In this document: piece after piece, positions 30,101-45,100 of the stretch
How the letters are laid out: the number at the start of each line of letters is the position of its first letter
How positions within the stretch are numbered: position 1 is the first letter of the stretch
NCBI GenBank assembly: GCA_032622095.1
Contig: CP136068.1
Coordinates: 62,768,025-62,832,024 of the forward strand
Length of the DNA stretch: 64,000 nucleotides
Origin: Siphonodentalium dalli
Lineage: Eukaryota; Mollusca; Scaphopoda; Gadilida; Siphonodentaliidae
Reading direction: 5' to 3'
Notes under the pieces: generated by a model
What the model was told of the DNA's origin: nothing
The model's database searches: none
The model's input: the letters and a program-made list of their open reading frames with translations, nothing else
Position numbers and translations under genes: made by a program

Positions 30101-31100
30101 ATACCCATTTTCCTTTATGGGCCTTTAAAATGGTGAACCCCAAATTGGAGCCCGTGCAGTGAAAACCTAAGTAAATTATATATATGTCATGTACAGATGC
30201 AGGACTGTCCATATATATCCCAACGTCCATATTATATTCCCAGAATCCAGATATTTAGACTCATACCCATTTTCCTTGGTGGGCCCTTAATATGGTGAAC
30301 CCCAAATTGGAGCCCGTGCAGTGAAAACCTAAGTAAATTATATATCATGTACACATGCAGGACTGTCCATATATGTCCCAACGTCCATATAATATGTCCA
30401 GAATCCAGACATTTAGACTCATACCCATTTTCCTTGATGGGCCCTTAATGTGGTGAACCCCAAATTGGAGCCCGTGCAGTGAAACCCTAAGTAAATTATA
30501 TTTTAGGCATGTACAGATGCAGGACGATCCATATATGTCCCAAACGTCCATATTATATTACCAGAATCCATATATTTAGACTCATACCCATTTTCCTTTA
30601 TGGGCCCTTAATATGGTGAACCCCAAATAGGAGCCCGTGCAGTGAAAACCTAAGTAAATTATATATGTGTCATGTACACATGCAGGACGGTCCATATATG
30701 TCCCAACGTCCATATAATATGTCCAGAATCCAGATATTTAGACTCATACCCATTTTCCTTGATGGGCCCTTAATATGGTCAACCCCAAATTGGAGCCCGT
30801 GCAGTGAAAACCTAAGTAAATTATATATTAGGCATGTACAGATGCAGGACGATCCATATATATCCCAACGTCCATATAATATGTCCAGAATCCAGATATT
30901 TAGACTCATACCCATTTTCCTTGATGGGTCCTTAATATGGTGAACCCCAAATTGGAGCCCGTGCAGTGAACACCTAAGTAAATTATATATATGTCATGTA
31001 CAGATGCAGGACTGTCCATATATGTCCCAACGTCCATATAATATGTCCAGAATCCATATATTTAGACTCATACCCATTTTCCTTGATGGGCCCTTAATAT
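18185..31100. repeat. 6459-bp tandem duplication of about 40 satellite monomers
   Basis: Marker monomers at 22161, 22575, 22760, 23158, 23886 and 24206 recur exactly 6459 bp downstream, at 28620, 29034, 29219, 29617, 30345 and 30665. The 18391 and 24848 markers differ by 6457 bp. Matching begins near 18.19 kb: before about 18.14 kb the sequence 6.46 kb downstream no longer corresponds. Visible differences between copies are few, such as a one-base insertion near 25.98 kb and a GTCCATG variant near 28.25 kb. Within each copy a 2098-2099-bp sub-duplication (18391 to 20489; 24848 to 26947) is visible. Confidence 0.88.
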
Positions 31101-34100
31101 GGTGAACCCCAAATAGGAGCCCGTGCAGTGAAAACCTAAGTAAATTATATATGTGTCATGTACAGATGCAGGACTGTCCATATATATCCCAACGTCCATA
31201 TTATATAACCAGAATCCAGATATTTAGACCAATACCAATTTTCCCTGATGGGCCTTTAAAATGGTGAACCCCAAATTGGAGCCCGTGCAGTGAAAACCTA
31301 AGTAAATTATATATATGTCATGTAAAGATGCAGGACTGTCCATATATGTATCAACGTCCATATAATATGTCCAGAAACCAGATATTTAGACTCATACCCA
31401 TTTCCTTGATGGGCCCTTAATATGGTGAACCCCAAATTGGAGCCCGTGCAGTGAGAACCTAAGTAAATTATATATATGTCATGTACAGATGCAGGACGAT
31501 CCATATATGTCACAATGTCCATATAATATGTCCAGAATCCAGATATTTAGACTCATACCCATTTTCCTTGATGTGCCCTTAAAATGGTGAACCCCAAATT
31601 GGAGCCCGTGCAGTGAAAACCTAAGTGAATTATAGATATGTTATGTACAGATGCAGGACTGTCAATATATGTCCCAAAGTCCATGTTATATTCCCAGAAT
31701 CCAGATATTTAGACTCATACCCATTTTCCTTGGTGGGCCCTTAATATGGTGAACCCCAAATTGGAGCCCGTGCAGTGAAAACCTAAGTAAATTATATATC
31801 ATGTACAGATGCAGGACTGTCCATATATGTCCCAACGTCCATATAATATGTCCAGAATCCAGACATTTAGACTCATACCCATTTTCCTTGATGGGGCTTA
31901 ATGTGGTGAACCCCAAATTGGAGCCCGTGCAGTGAAACCCTAAGTAAATTATATATTAGGCATGTACAGATGCAGGACGATCCATAAATGTCCCAAACGT
32001 CCATATTATATTACCAGAATCCATATATTTAAACTCATACCCATTTTCCTTTATGGGCCCTTAATATGGTGAACCCCAAATAGGAGCCCGTGCAGTGAAA
32101 ACCTAAGTAAATTATATATGTGTCATGTACACATGCAGGACGGTCCATATATGTCCCAACGTCCATATAATATGTCCAGAATCCAGATATTTAGACTCAT
32201 ACCCATTTTCCTTGATGGGCCCTTAATATGGTGAACCCCAAATTGGAGCCCGTGCAGTTAAAACCTAAGTAAATTATATATTAGGCATGTACAGATGCAG
32301 GACTATCCATATATGTCCCAACGTCCATATAATATGTCCAGAATCCAGATATTTAGACTCATACCCATTTTCCTTGATGGGCCCTTAATATGGTGAACCC
32401 CAAATTGGAGCCCGTGCAGTGAACACCTAAGTAAATTATATATATGTCATGTACAGATGCAGGACTGTCCATATATGTCCCAACGTCCATATAATATGTC
32501 CAGAATCCATATATTTAGACTCATACCCATTTTCCTTGATGGGCCCTTAATATGGTGAACCCCAAATAGGAGCCCGTGCAGTGAAAACCTAAGTAAATTA
32601 TATATGTGTCATGTACAGATGCAGGACTGTCCATATATATCCCAACGTCCATATAATATGTCCAGAAACCAGATATTTAGACTCATACCCATTTCCTTGA
32701 TGGGCCCTTAATATGGTGAACCGCAAATAGGAGCCCGTGCAGTGAGAACCTAAGTAAATTATATATATGTCATGTACAGATGCAGGACGATCCATATATG
32801 TCACAATGTCCATATAATATGTCCAGAATCCAGATATTTAGACTCATACCCATTTTCCTTGATGTGCCCTTAAAATGGTGAACCCCAAATTGGAGCCCGT
32901 GCAGTGAAAACCTAAGTGAATTATAGATATGTTATGTACAGATGCAGGACTGTCAATATATGTCCCAAAGTCCATGTTATATTCCCAGAATCCAGATATT
33001 TAGACTCATACCCATTTTGCTTGATGGGCCCTTAATATGGTGAACCCCAAATTGGAGCCGGTGCAGTGAAAACCTAAGTAAATTATATATTAGGCATGTA
33101 CAGATGCAGGACGATCCATATATATCCCAACGTCCATATAATATGTCCAGAATCCAGATATTTAGACTCATACCCATTTTCCTTGATGGGCCCTTAATAT
33201 GGTGAACCCCAAATAGGAGCCCGTGCAGTGAAAACCTAAGTAAATTATATATATGTCATGAACAGATGCAGGACTGCCCATATATGTCCCAACGTCCATA
33301 TTATATTACCAGAATCCAGATATTTAGACTCATACCCATTTTCCTTGATGGGCCCTTAATTGGTGAACCCCAAATTGGAGCCCGTGCAGTGAAACCCTAA
33401 GTACATTATATATTAGGCATGTACAGATGCAGGACGATCCATGTATGTCCCAACGTCCATATAATATGTCAAGAATCCAGATATTTAGACTCATACCCAT
33501 TTTCCTTGATGGGCCCTTAATATGGTGAACCCCAAATTGGAGCCCGTGCAGTGAAAACCTAAGTAAATTATATATCATGTACAGATGCAGGACTGTCCAT
33601 ATATGTCCCAACGTCCATATAATATGTCCAGAATCCAGATATTTAGACTCATACCCATTTTCCTTGATGGGCCCTTAATATGGTGAACCCCAAATTGGAG
33701 CCCGTGCAGTGAAACCCTAAGTAAATTATATATTAGGCATGTACAGATGCAGGACGATCCATGTATGTCCCAACGTCCATATTATATTACCAGAATCCAT
33801 ATATTTAGACTCATACCCATTTTCCTTGATGGGCCCTTAATATGGTCAACCCCAAATAGGAGCCCGTGCAGTGAAAACCTAAGTAAATTATATATGTGTC
33901 ATGTACAGATGCAGGACGGTCCATATATGTCCCAACGTCCATATAATATGTCCAGAATCCAGATATTTAGACTCATACCCATTTTCCTTGATGGGCCCTT
34001 AATATGGTGAACCCCAAATTGGAGCCCGTGCAGTGAAAACCTAAGTAAATTATATAGTAGGCATGTACAGATGCAGCACGATCCATATGTATCCCAACGT

Positions 34101-37100
34101 CCATATAATATGTCCAGAATCCAGATATTTAGACTCATACCCATTTTCCTTGATGGGCCCTTAATATGGTGAACCCCAAATTGGAGCCCGTGCAGTGAGA
34201 ACCTAAGTAAATTATATATATGTCATGTACAGATGCAGGACGATCCATATATGTCACAATGTCCATATAATATGTCCAGAATCCAGATATTTAGACTCAT
34301 ACCCATTTTCCTTGATGTGCCCTTAAAATGGTGAACCCCAAATTGGAGCCCGTGCAGTGAAAACCTAAGTGAATTATAGATATGTTATGTACAGATGCAG
34401 GACTGTCAATATATGTCCCAAAGTCCATGTTATATTCCCAGAATCCAGATATTTAGACTAATACCCATTTTCCTTGGTGGGCCCTTAATATGGTGAACCC
34501 CAAATTGGAGCCCGTGCGGTGAAAACCTAAGTAAATTATATAGTAGGCATGTACAGATGCAGCACGATCCATATGTATCCCAACGTCCATATAATATGTC
34601 CAGAATCCAGATATTTAGACTCATACCCATTTTCCTTGATGGGCCCTTAATATGGTGAACCCCAAATTGGAGCCCGAGAAGTGAAAACCTAAGTAAATTA
34701 TATATTAGGCATTTACAGATGCAGGACGATCCATATATATCCCAACGTCCATATAATATGTCCAGAATCCAGATATTTAGACTCATACCTATTTTCTATG
34801 ATGGGCCCTTAAAATGGTGAACCCGAATTAGGAGCCCGTGCAGTGAAAACCTAAGTAAATTATATATATGTCATGTACAGATGCAGGACTGTCCATATAT
34901 ATCCCAACGTCCATATTATATTCCCAGAATCCAGATATTTAGACTCATACCCATTTTCCTTGGTGGGCCCTTAATATGGTGAACCCCAAATTGGAGCTCG
35001 TGCAGTGAAAACCTAAGTAAATTATATATCATGTACAGATGCAGGACTGTCCATATATGTCCCAACGTCCATATAATATGTCCAGAATCCAGACATTTAG
35101 ACTCATACCCATTTTCCTTGATGGGCCCTTAATGTGGTGAACCCCAAATTGGAGCCCGTGCAGTGAAACCCTAAGTAAATTATATATTAGGCATGTACAG
35201 ATACAGGACGATCCATATATGTCCCAAACGTCCATATTATATTACCAGAATCCATATATTTAGACTCATACCCATTTTCCTTTATGGGCCCTTAATATGG
35301 TGAACCCCAAATAGGAGCCCGTGCAGTGAAAACCTAAGTAAATTATATATGTGTCATGTACACATGCAGGACGGTCCATATATGTCCCAACGTCCATATA
35401 ATATGTCCAGAATCCAGATATTTAGACTCATACCCATTTTCCTTGATGGGCCCTTAATATGGTCAACCCCAAATTGGAGCCCGTGCAGTGAAAACCTAAG
35501 TAAATTATATATTAGGCATGTACAGATGCAGGACGATCCATATATATCCCAACGTCCATATAATATGTCCAGAATCCAGATATTTAGACTCATACCCATT
35601 TTCCTTGATGGGCCCTTAATATGGTGAACCCCAAATTGGAGCCCGTGCAGTGAACACCTAAGTAAATTATATATATGTCATGTACAGATGCAGGACTGTC
35701 CATATATGTCCCAACGTCCATATAATATGTCCAGAATCCATATATTTAGACTCATACCCATTTTCCTTGATGGGCACTTAATATGGTGAACCCCAAATAG
35801 GAGCCTGTGCAGTGAAAACCTAAGTAAATTATATATGTGTCATGTACAGATGCAGGACTGTCCATATATATCCCAACGTCCATATTATATAACCAGAATC
35901 CAGATATTTAGACCAATACCAATTTTCCCTGATGGGCCTTTAAAATGGTGTACCCCAAATTGGAGCCCGTACAGTGAAAACCTAAGTAAATTATATATAT
36001 GTCATGTAAAGATGCAGGACTGTCCATATATGTCCCAACGTCCATATAATATGTCCAGAAACCAGATATTTAGACTCATACCCATTTCCTTGATGGGCCC
36101 TTAATATGGTGAACCCCAAATTGGAGCCCGTGCAGTGAGAACCTAAGTAAATTATATATATGTCATGTACAGATGCAGGACGATCCATATATGTCACAAT
36201 GTCCATATAATATGTCCAGAATCCAGATATTTAGACTCATACCCATTTTCCTTGATGTGCCCTTAAAATGGTGAACCCCAAATTGGAGCCCGTGCAGTGA
36301 AAACCTAAGTGAATTATAGATATGTTATGTACAGATGCAGGACTGTCAATATATGTCCCAAAGTCCATGTTATATTCCCAGAATCCAGATATTTAGACTC
36401 ATACCCATTTTCCTTGGTGGGCCCTTAATATGGTGAACCCCAAATTGGAGCCCGTGCAGTGAAAACCTAAGTAAATTATATATCATGTACAGATGCAGGA
36501 CTGTCCATATATGTCCCAACGTCCATATAATATGTCCAGAATCCAGACATTTAGACTCATACCCATTTTCCTTGATGGGCCCTTAATGTGGTGAACCCCA
36601 AATTGGAGCCCGTGCAGTGAAACCCTAAGTAAATTATAAATTAGGCATGTACAGATGCAGAACGATCCATAAATGACCCAAACGTCCATATTATATTACC
36701 AGAATCCATATATTTAGACTCATACCCATTTTCCATGATGGGCCCTTAATATGGTGAACCCCAAATTGGAGCCCGTGCAGTGAAAACCTAAGTAAATTAT
36801 ATATTAGGCATGTACAGATGCAGGACGATCCATATATATCCCAACGTCCATATAATATGTCCAGAATCCAGATATTTAGACTCATACCCATTTTCCTTGA
36901 TGGGCCCTTAATATGGTGAACCCCAAATTTGAGCCCGTGCAGTGAAAACCTAAGTAAATTATATATATGTCATGTACAGATGCAGGACTGTCCATATATG
37001 TCCCAACGTCCATATAATATGTCCAGAATCCATATATTTAGACTCATACCCATTTTCCTTGATGGGCCCTTAATATGGTGAACCCCAAATAGGAGCCCGT

Positions 37101-38580
37101 GCAGTGAAAACCTAAGTAAATTATATATGTGTCATGTACAGATGCAGGACTGTCCATATATATCCCAACGTCCATATTATATAACCAGAATCCAGATATT
37201 TAGACTCATACCAATTTTCCCTGATGGGCCTTTAAAATGGTGAACCCCAAATTGGAGCCCGTGCAGTGAAAACCTAAGTAAATTATATATATGTCATGTA
37301 AAGATGCAGGACTGTCCATATATGTCCCAACGTCCATATAATATGTCCAGAAACCAGATATTTAGACTCATACCCATTTCCTTGATGGGCCCTTAATATG
37401 GTGAACCGCAAATAGGAGCCCGTGCAGTGAGAACCTAAGTAAATTATATATATGTCATGTACAGATGCAGGACGATCCATATATGTCACAATGTCCATAT
37501 AATATGTCCAGAATCCAGATATTTAGACTCATACCCATTTTCCTTGATGTGCCCTTAAAATGGTGAACCCCAAATTGGAGCCCGTGCAGTGAAAACCTAA
37601 GTGAATTATAGATATGTTATGTACAGATGCAAGACTGTCAATATATGTCCCAAAGTCCATGTTATATTCCCAGAATCCAGATATTTAGACTCATACCCAT
37701 TTTGCTTGATGGGCCCTTAATATGGTGAACCCCAAATTGGAGCCGGTGCAGTGAAAACCTAAGTAAATTATATATTAGGCATGTACAGATGCAGGACGAT
37801 CCATATATATCCCAACGTCCATATAATATGTCCAGAATCCAGATATTTAGACTCATACCCATTTTCCTTGATGGGCCCTTAATATGGTGAACCCCAAATA
37901 GGAGCCCGTGCAGTGAAAACCTAAGTAAATTATATATATGTCATGAACAGATGCAGGACTGCCCATATATGTCCCAACGTCCATATTATATTACCAGAAT
38001 CCAGATATTTAGACTCATACCCATTTTCCTTGATGGGCCCTTAATATGGTGAACCCCAAATTGGAGCCCGTGCAGTGAAACCCTAAGTACATTATATATT
38101 AGGCATGTACAGATGCAGGACGATCCATGTATGTCCCAACGTCCATATAATATGTCAAGAATCCAGATATTTAGACTCATACCCATTTTCCTTGATGGGC
38201 CCTTAATATGGTGAACCCCAAATTGGAGCCCGTGCAGTGAAAACCTAAGTAAATTATATATCATGTACAGATGCAGGACTGTCCATATATGTCCCAACGT
38301 CCATATAATATGTCCAGAATCCAGATATTTAGACTCATACCCATTTTCCTTGATGGGCCCTTAATATGGTGAACCCCAAATTGGAGCCCGTGCAGTGAAA
38401 CCCTAAGTAAATTATATATTAGGCATGTACAGATGCAGGACGATCCATGTATGTCCCAACGTCCATATTATATTACCAGAATCCATATATTTAGACTCAT
38501 ACCCATTTTCCTTGATGGGCCCTTAATATGGTGAACCCCAAATAGGAGCCCGTGCAGTGAAAACCTAAGTAAATTATATA
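30160..38580. repeat. 4684-bp higher-order repeat of satellite monomers, about 1.8 copies
   Basis: Markers at 30345, 30665, 31307, 32598 and 32977 recur 4684-4685 bp downstream at 35029, 35349, 35991, 37283 and 37662. The correspondence is lost around 38.58 kb. The left end overlaps the second copy of the 6459-bp unit, so this regime grew from it. A monomer with GTCCAAATATATCCC near 30.04 kb is missing at the matching place near 34.86 kb. Confidence 0.8.
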
Positions 38581-39199
38581 CGTGTCATGTACAGATGCAG
38601 GACTGTCCATATATATCCCAACGTCCATATTATATAACCAGAATCCAGATATTTAGACTCATACCCATTTTCCCTGATGGGCCTTTAAAATGGTGAACCC
38701 CAAATTGGAGCCCGTGCAGTGAAAACCTAAGTAAATTATATATATGTCATGTAAAGATGCAGGACTGTCCATATATGTCCCAACGTCCATATAATATGTC
38801 CAGAAACCAGATATTTAGACTCATACCCATTTCCTTGATGGGCCCTTAATATGGTGAACCCCAAATTGGAGCCCGTGCAGTGAGAACCTAAGTAAATTAT
38901 ATATATGTCATGTACAGATGCAGGACGATCCATATATGTCACAATGTCCATATAATATGTCCAGAATCCAGATATTTAGACTCATACCCATTTTCCTTGA
39001 TGTGCCCTTAAAATGGTGAACCCCAAATTGGAGCCCGTGCAGTGAAAACCTAAGTGAATTATAGATATGTTATGTACAGATGCAGGACTGTCAATATATG
39101 TCCCAAAGTCCATGTTATATTCCCAGAATCCAGATATTTAGACTCATACCCATTTTCCTTGGTGGGCCCTTAATATGGTGAACCCCAAATTGGAGCCCG

Positions 39200-42100
39200 T
39201 GCAGTGAAAACCTAAGTAAATTATATATCATGTACAGATGCAGGACTGTCCATATATGTCCCAACGTCCATATAATATGTCCAGAATCCAGACATTTAGA
39301 CTCATACCCATTTTCCTTGATGGGCCCTTAATGTGGTGAACCCCAAATTGGAGCCCGTGCAGTGAAACCCTAAGTAAATTATATATTAGGCATGTACAGA
39401 TGCAGGACGATCCATAAATGTCCCAAACGTCCATATTTTATTACCAGAATCCATATATTTAGACTCATACCCATTTTCCTTTATGGGCCCTTAATATGGT
39501 GAACCCCAAATAGGAGCCCGTGCAGTGAAAACCTAATTAAATTATATATATGTCATGTACAGATGCAGGACTGTCCATATATATCCCAACGTCCATATAA
39601 TATGTCCAGAATCCAGATATTTAGACCAATACCAATTTTCCCTGATGGGCCTTTAAAATGGTGAACCCCAAATTGGAGCCTGTGCAGTGAAAACCTAAGT
39701 AAATTATATATATGTCATGTAAAGATGCAGGACTGTCCATATATGTCCCAACGTCCATATAATATGTCCAGAAACCAGATATTTAGACTCATACCCATTT
39801 CCTTGATGGGCCCTTAATATGGTGAACCGCAAATAGGAGCCCGTGCAGTGAGAACCTAAGTAAATTATATATGTGTCATGTACAGATGCAGGACTGTCCA
39901 TATATATCCCAACGTCCATATTATATAACCAGAATCCAGATATTTAGACCAATACCAATTTTCCCTGATGACCTTTAAAATGGTGAACCCCAAATTGGAG
40001 CCCGTGCAGTGAAAACCTAAGTAAATTATATATATGTCATGTAAAGATGCAGGACTGTCCATATATGTCCCAACGTCCATATAATATGTCCAGAAACCAG
40101 ATATTTAGACTCATACCCATTTCCTTGATGGGCCCTTAAAATGGTGAACCCCAAATTGGACCCCGTGCAGTGAAAACCTAAGTGAATTATAGATATGTTA
40201 TGTACAGATGCAAGACTGTCAATATTTGTCCCAAAGTCCATGTTATATTCCCAGAATCCAGATATTTAGACTCATACCCATTTTGCTTGATGGGCCCTTA
40301 ATATGGTGAACCCCAAATTGGAGCCGGTGCAGTGAAAACCTAAGTAAATTATATATTAGGCATGTACAGATGCAGGACGATCCATATATATCCCAACGTC
40401 CATATAATATGTCCAGAATCCAGATATTTAGACTCATACCCATTTTCCTTGATGGGCCCTTAATATGGTGAACCCCAAATAGGAGCCCGTGCAGTGAAAA
40501 CCTAAGTAAATTATATATATGTCATGAACAGATGCAGGACTGCCCATATATGTCCCAACGTCCATATTATATTACCAGAATCCAGATATTTAGACTCATA
40601 CCCATTTTCCTTGATGGGCCCTTAATATGGTGAACCCCAAATTGGAGCCCGTGCAGTGAAACCCTAAGTACATTATATATTAGGCATGTACAGATGCAGG
40701 ACGATCCATGTATGTCCCAACGTCCATATAATATGTCAAGAATCCAGATATTTAGACTCATACCCATTTTCCTTGATGGGCCCTTAATATGGTGAACCCC
40801 AAATTGGAGCCCGTGCAGTGAAAACCTAAGTAAATTATATATTAGGCATGTACAGATGCAGGACGATCCATGTATGTCCCAACGTCCATATTATATTACC
40901 AGAATCCATATATTTAGACTCATACCCATTTTCCTTGATGGGCCCTTAATATGGTGAACCCCAAATAGGAGCCCGTGCAGTGAAAACCTAAGTAAATTAT
41001 ATATGTGTCATGTACAGATGCAGGACGGTCCATATATGTCCCAACGTCCATATAATATGTCCAGAATCCAGATATTTAGACTCATACCCATTTTCCTTGA
41101 TGGGCCCTTAATATGGTGAACCCCAAATTGGAGCCCGTGCAGTGAAAACCTAAGTAAATTATATAGTAGGCATGTACAGATGCAGGACGATCCATATGTA
41201 TCCCAACGTCCATATAATATGTCCAGAATCCAGATATTTAGACTCATACCCATTTTCCTTGATGGGCCCTTAATATGGTGAACCCCAAATTGGAGCCCGT
41301 GCAGTGAAATCCTAAGTAAATTATATATCATGTACAGATGCAGGACTGTCCATATATGTCCCAACGTCCATATAATATGTCCAGAATCCAGATATTTAGA
41401 CTCATACCCATTTTCTATGATGGGCCCTTAAAATGGTGAACCCGAAATAGGAGCCCGTGCAGTGAAAACCTAAGTAAATTATATATATGTCATGTACAGA
41501 TGCAGGACTGTCCAAATATATCCCAACGTCCATATTATATAACCAGAAAACAGATATTTAGACTCATACCCATTTTCTATGATGGGCCCTTAAAATGGTG
41601 AACCCCAAATTGGAGCCCGTGCAGTGAAAACCTAAGTAAATTATATATCATGTACAGATGCAGGACTGTCCATATATGTCCCAACGTCCATATAATATGT
41701 CCAGAATCCAGACATTTAGACTCATACCCATTTTCCTTGATGGGCCCTTAATGTGGTGAACCCCAAATTGGAGCCCGTGCAGTGAAACCCTAAGTAAATT
41801 ATATATTAGGCATGTACAGATGCAGGACGATCCATAAATGTCCCAAACGTCCATATTTTATTACCAGAATCCATATATTTAGACTCATACCCATTTTCCT
41901 TTATGGGCCCTTAATATGGTGAACCCCAAATAGGAGCCCGTGCAGTGAGAACCTAAGTAAATTATATATATGTCATGTACAGATGCAGGACTGTCCATAT
42001 ATATCCCAACGTCCATATAATATGTCCAGAATCCAGATATTTAGACCAATACCAATTTTCCCTGATGGGCCTTTAAAATGGTGAACCCCAAATTGGAGCC

Positions 42101-45100
42101 TGTGCAGTGAAAACCTAAGTAAATTATATATATGTCATGTAAAGATGCAGGACTGTCCATATATGTCCCAACGTCCATATAATATGTCCAGAAACCAGAT
42201 ATTTAGACTCATACCCATTTCCTTGATGGGCCCTTAATATGGTGAACCGCAAATAGGAGCCCGTGCAGTGAGAACCTAAGTAAATTATATATGTGTCATG
42301 TACAGATGCAGGACTGTCCATATATATCCCAACGTCCATATTATATAACCAGAATCCAGATATTTAGACTCATACCCATTTCCTTGATGGGCCTTTAAAA
42401 TGGTGAACCCCAAATTGGAGCCCGTGCAGTGAAAACCTAAGTAAATTATATATATGTCATGTAAAGATGCAGGACTGTCCATATATGTCCCAACGTCCAT
42501 ATAATATGTCCAGAAACCAGATATTTAGACTCATACCCATTTCCTTGATGGGCCCTTAGTATGGTGAACCGCAAATAGGAGCCCGTGCAGTGAGAACCTA
42601 AGTAAATTATATATATGTCATGTACAGATGCAGGACGATCCATATATGTCACAATGTCCATATAATATGTCCAGAATCCAGATATTTAGACTCATACCCA
42701 TTTTCCTTGATGTGCCCTTAAAATGGTGAACCCCAAATTGGACCCCGTGCAGTGAAAACCTAAGTGAATTATAGATATGTTATGTACAGATGCAAGACTG
42801 TCAATATTTGTCCCAAAGTCCATGTTATATTCCCAGAATCCAGATATTTAGACTCATACCCATTTTGCTTGATGGGCCCTTAATATGGTGAACCCCAAAT
42901 TGGAGCCGGTGCAGTGAAAACCTAAGTAAATTATATATTAGGCATGTACAGATGCAGGACGATCCATATATATCCCAACGTCCATATAATATGTCCAGAA
43001 TCCAGATATTTAGACTCATACCCATTTTCCTTGATGGGCCCTTAATATGGTGAACCCCAAATAGGAGCCCGTGCAGTGAAAACCTAAGTAAATTATATAT
43101 ATGTCATGAACAGATGCAGGACTGCCCATATATGTCCCAACGTCCATATTATATTACCAGAATCCAGATATTTAGACTCATACCCATTTTCCTTGATGGG
43201 CCCTTAATATGGTGAACCCCAAATTGGAGCCCGTGCAGTGAAACCCTAAGTACATTATATATTAGGCATGTACAGATGCAGGACGATCCATGTATGTCCC
43301 AACGTCCATATAATATGTCAAGAATCCAGATATTTAGACTCATACCCATTTTCCTTGATGGGCCCTTAATATGGTGAACCCCAAATTGGAGCCCGTGCAG
43401 TGAAAACCTAAGTAAATTATATATTAGGCATGTACAGATGCAGGACGATCCATGTATGTCCCAACGTCCATATTATATTACCAGAATCCATATATTTAGA
43501 CTCATACCCATTTTCCTTGATGGGCCCTTAATATGGTGAACCCCAAATAGGAGCCCGTGCAGTGAAAACCTAAGTAAATTATATATGTGTCATGTACAGA
43601 TGCAGGACGGTCCATATATGTCCCAACGTCCATATAATATGTCCAGAATCCAGATATTTAGACTCATACCCATTTTCCTTGATGGGCCCTTAATATGGTG
43701 AACCCCAAATTGGAGCCCGTGCAGTGAAAACCTGAGTAAATTATATAGTAGGCATGTACAGATGCAGGACGATCCATATGTATCCCAACGTCCATATAAT
43801 ATGTCCAGAATCCAGATATTTAGACTCATACCCATTTTCCTTGATGGGCCCTTAATATGGTGAACCCCAAATTGGAGCCCGTGCAGTGAAATCCTAAGTA
43901 AATTATATATCATGTACAGATGCAGGACTGTCCATATATGTCCCAACGTCCATATAATATGTCCAGAATCCAGATATTTAGACTCATACCCATTTTCTAT
44001 GATGGGCCCTTAAAATGGTGAACCCGAAATAGGAGCCCGTGCAGTGAAAACCTAAGTAAATTATATATATGTCATGTACAGATGCAGGACTGTCCAAATA
44101 TATCCCAACGTCCATATTATATAACCAGAAAACAGATATTTAGACTCATACCCATTTTCTATGATGGGCCCTTAAAATGGTGAACCCCAAATTGGAGCCC
44201 GTGCAGTGAAAACCTAAGTAAATTATATATCATGTACAGATGCAGGACTGTCCATATATGTCCCAACGTCCATATAATATGTCCAGAATCCAGACATTTA
44301 GACTCATACCCATTTTCCTTGATGGGCCCTTAATGTGGTGAACCCCAAATTGGAGCCCGTGCAGTGAAACCCTAAGTAAATTATATATTAGGCATGTACA
44401 GATGCAGGACGATCCATATATGTCCCAAACGTCCATATTATATTACCAGAATCCATATATTTAGACTCATACCCATTTTCCTTTATGGGCCCTTAATATG
44501 GTGAACCCCAAATAGGAGCCCGTGCAGTGAAAACCTAAGTAAATTATATATATGTCATGTACAGATGCAGGACTGTCCATATATGTCCCAACGTCCATAT
44601 AATATGTCCAGAATCCATATATTTAGACTCATACCTATTTTCCTTGATGGGCCCTTAATATGGTGATCCCCAAATAGGAGCCCGTGCAGTGAAACCCTAA
44701 GTAAATTATATATGTGTCATGTACAGATGCAGGACTGTCCATATTTGTCCCAACGTCCATATAATATGTCCAGAATCCAGATATTTAGACTCATACCCAT
44801 TTTCCTTGATGTGCCCTTAAAATGGTGAACCCCAAATTGGAGCCCGTGCAGTGAAAACCTAAGTAAATTATATATATGTCATGTACAGATGCAGGACGAT
44901 CCATATATGTCACAATGTCCATATAATATGTCCAGAATCCAGATATTTAGACTCATACCCATTTTCCTTGATGTGCCCTTAAAATGGTGAACCCCAAATT
45001 GGAGCCCGTGCTGTGAAAACCTAAGTGAATTATAGATATGTTATGTACAGATGCAGGACTGTCAATATATGTCCCAAAGTCCATGTTATATTCCCAGAAT

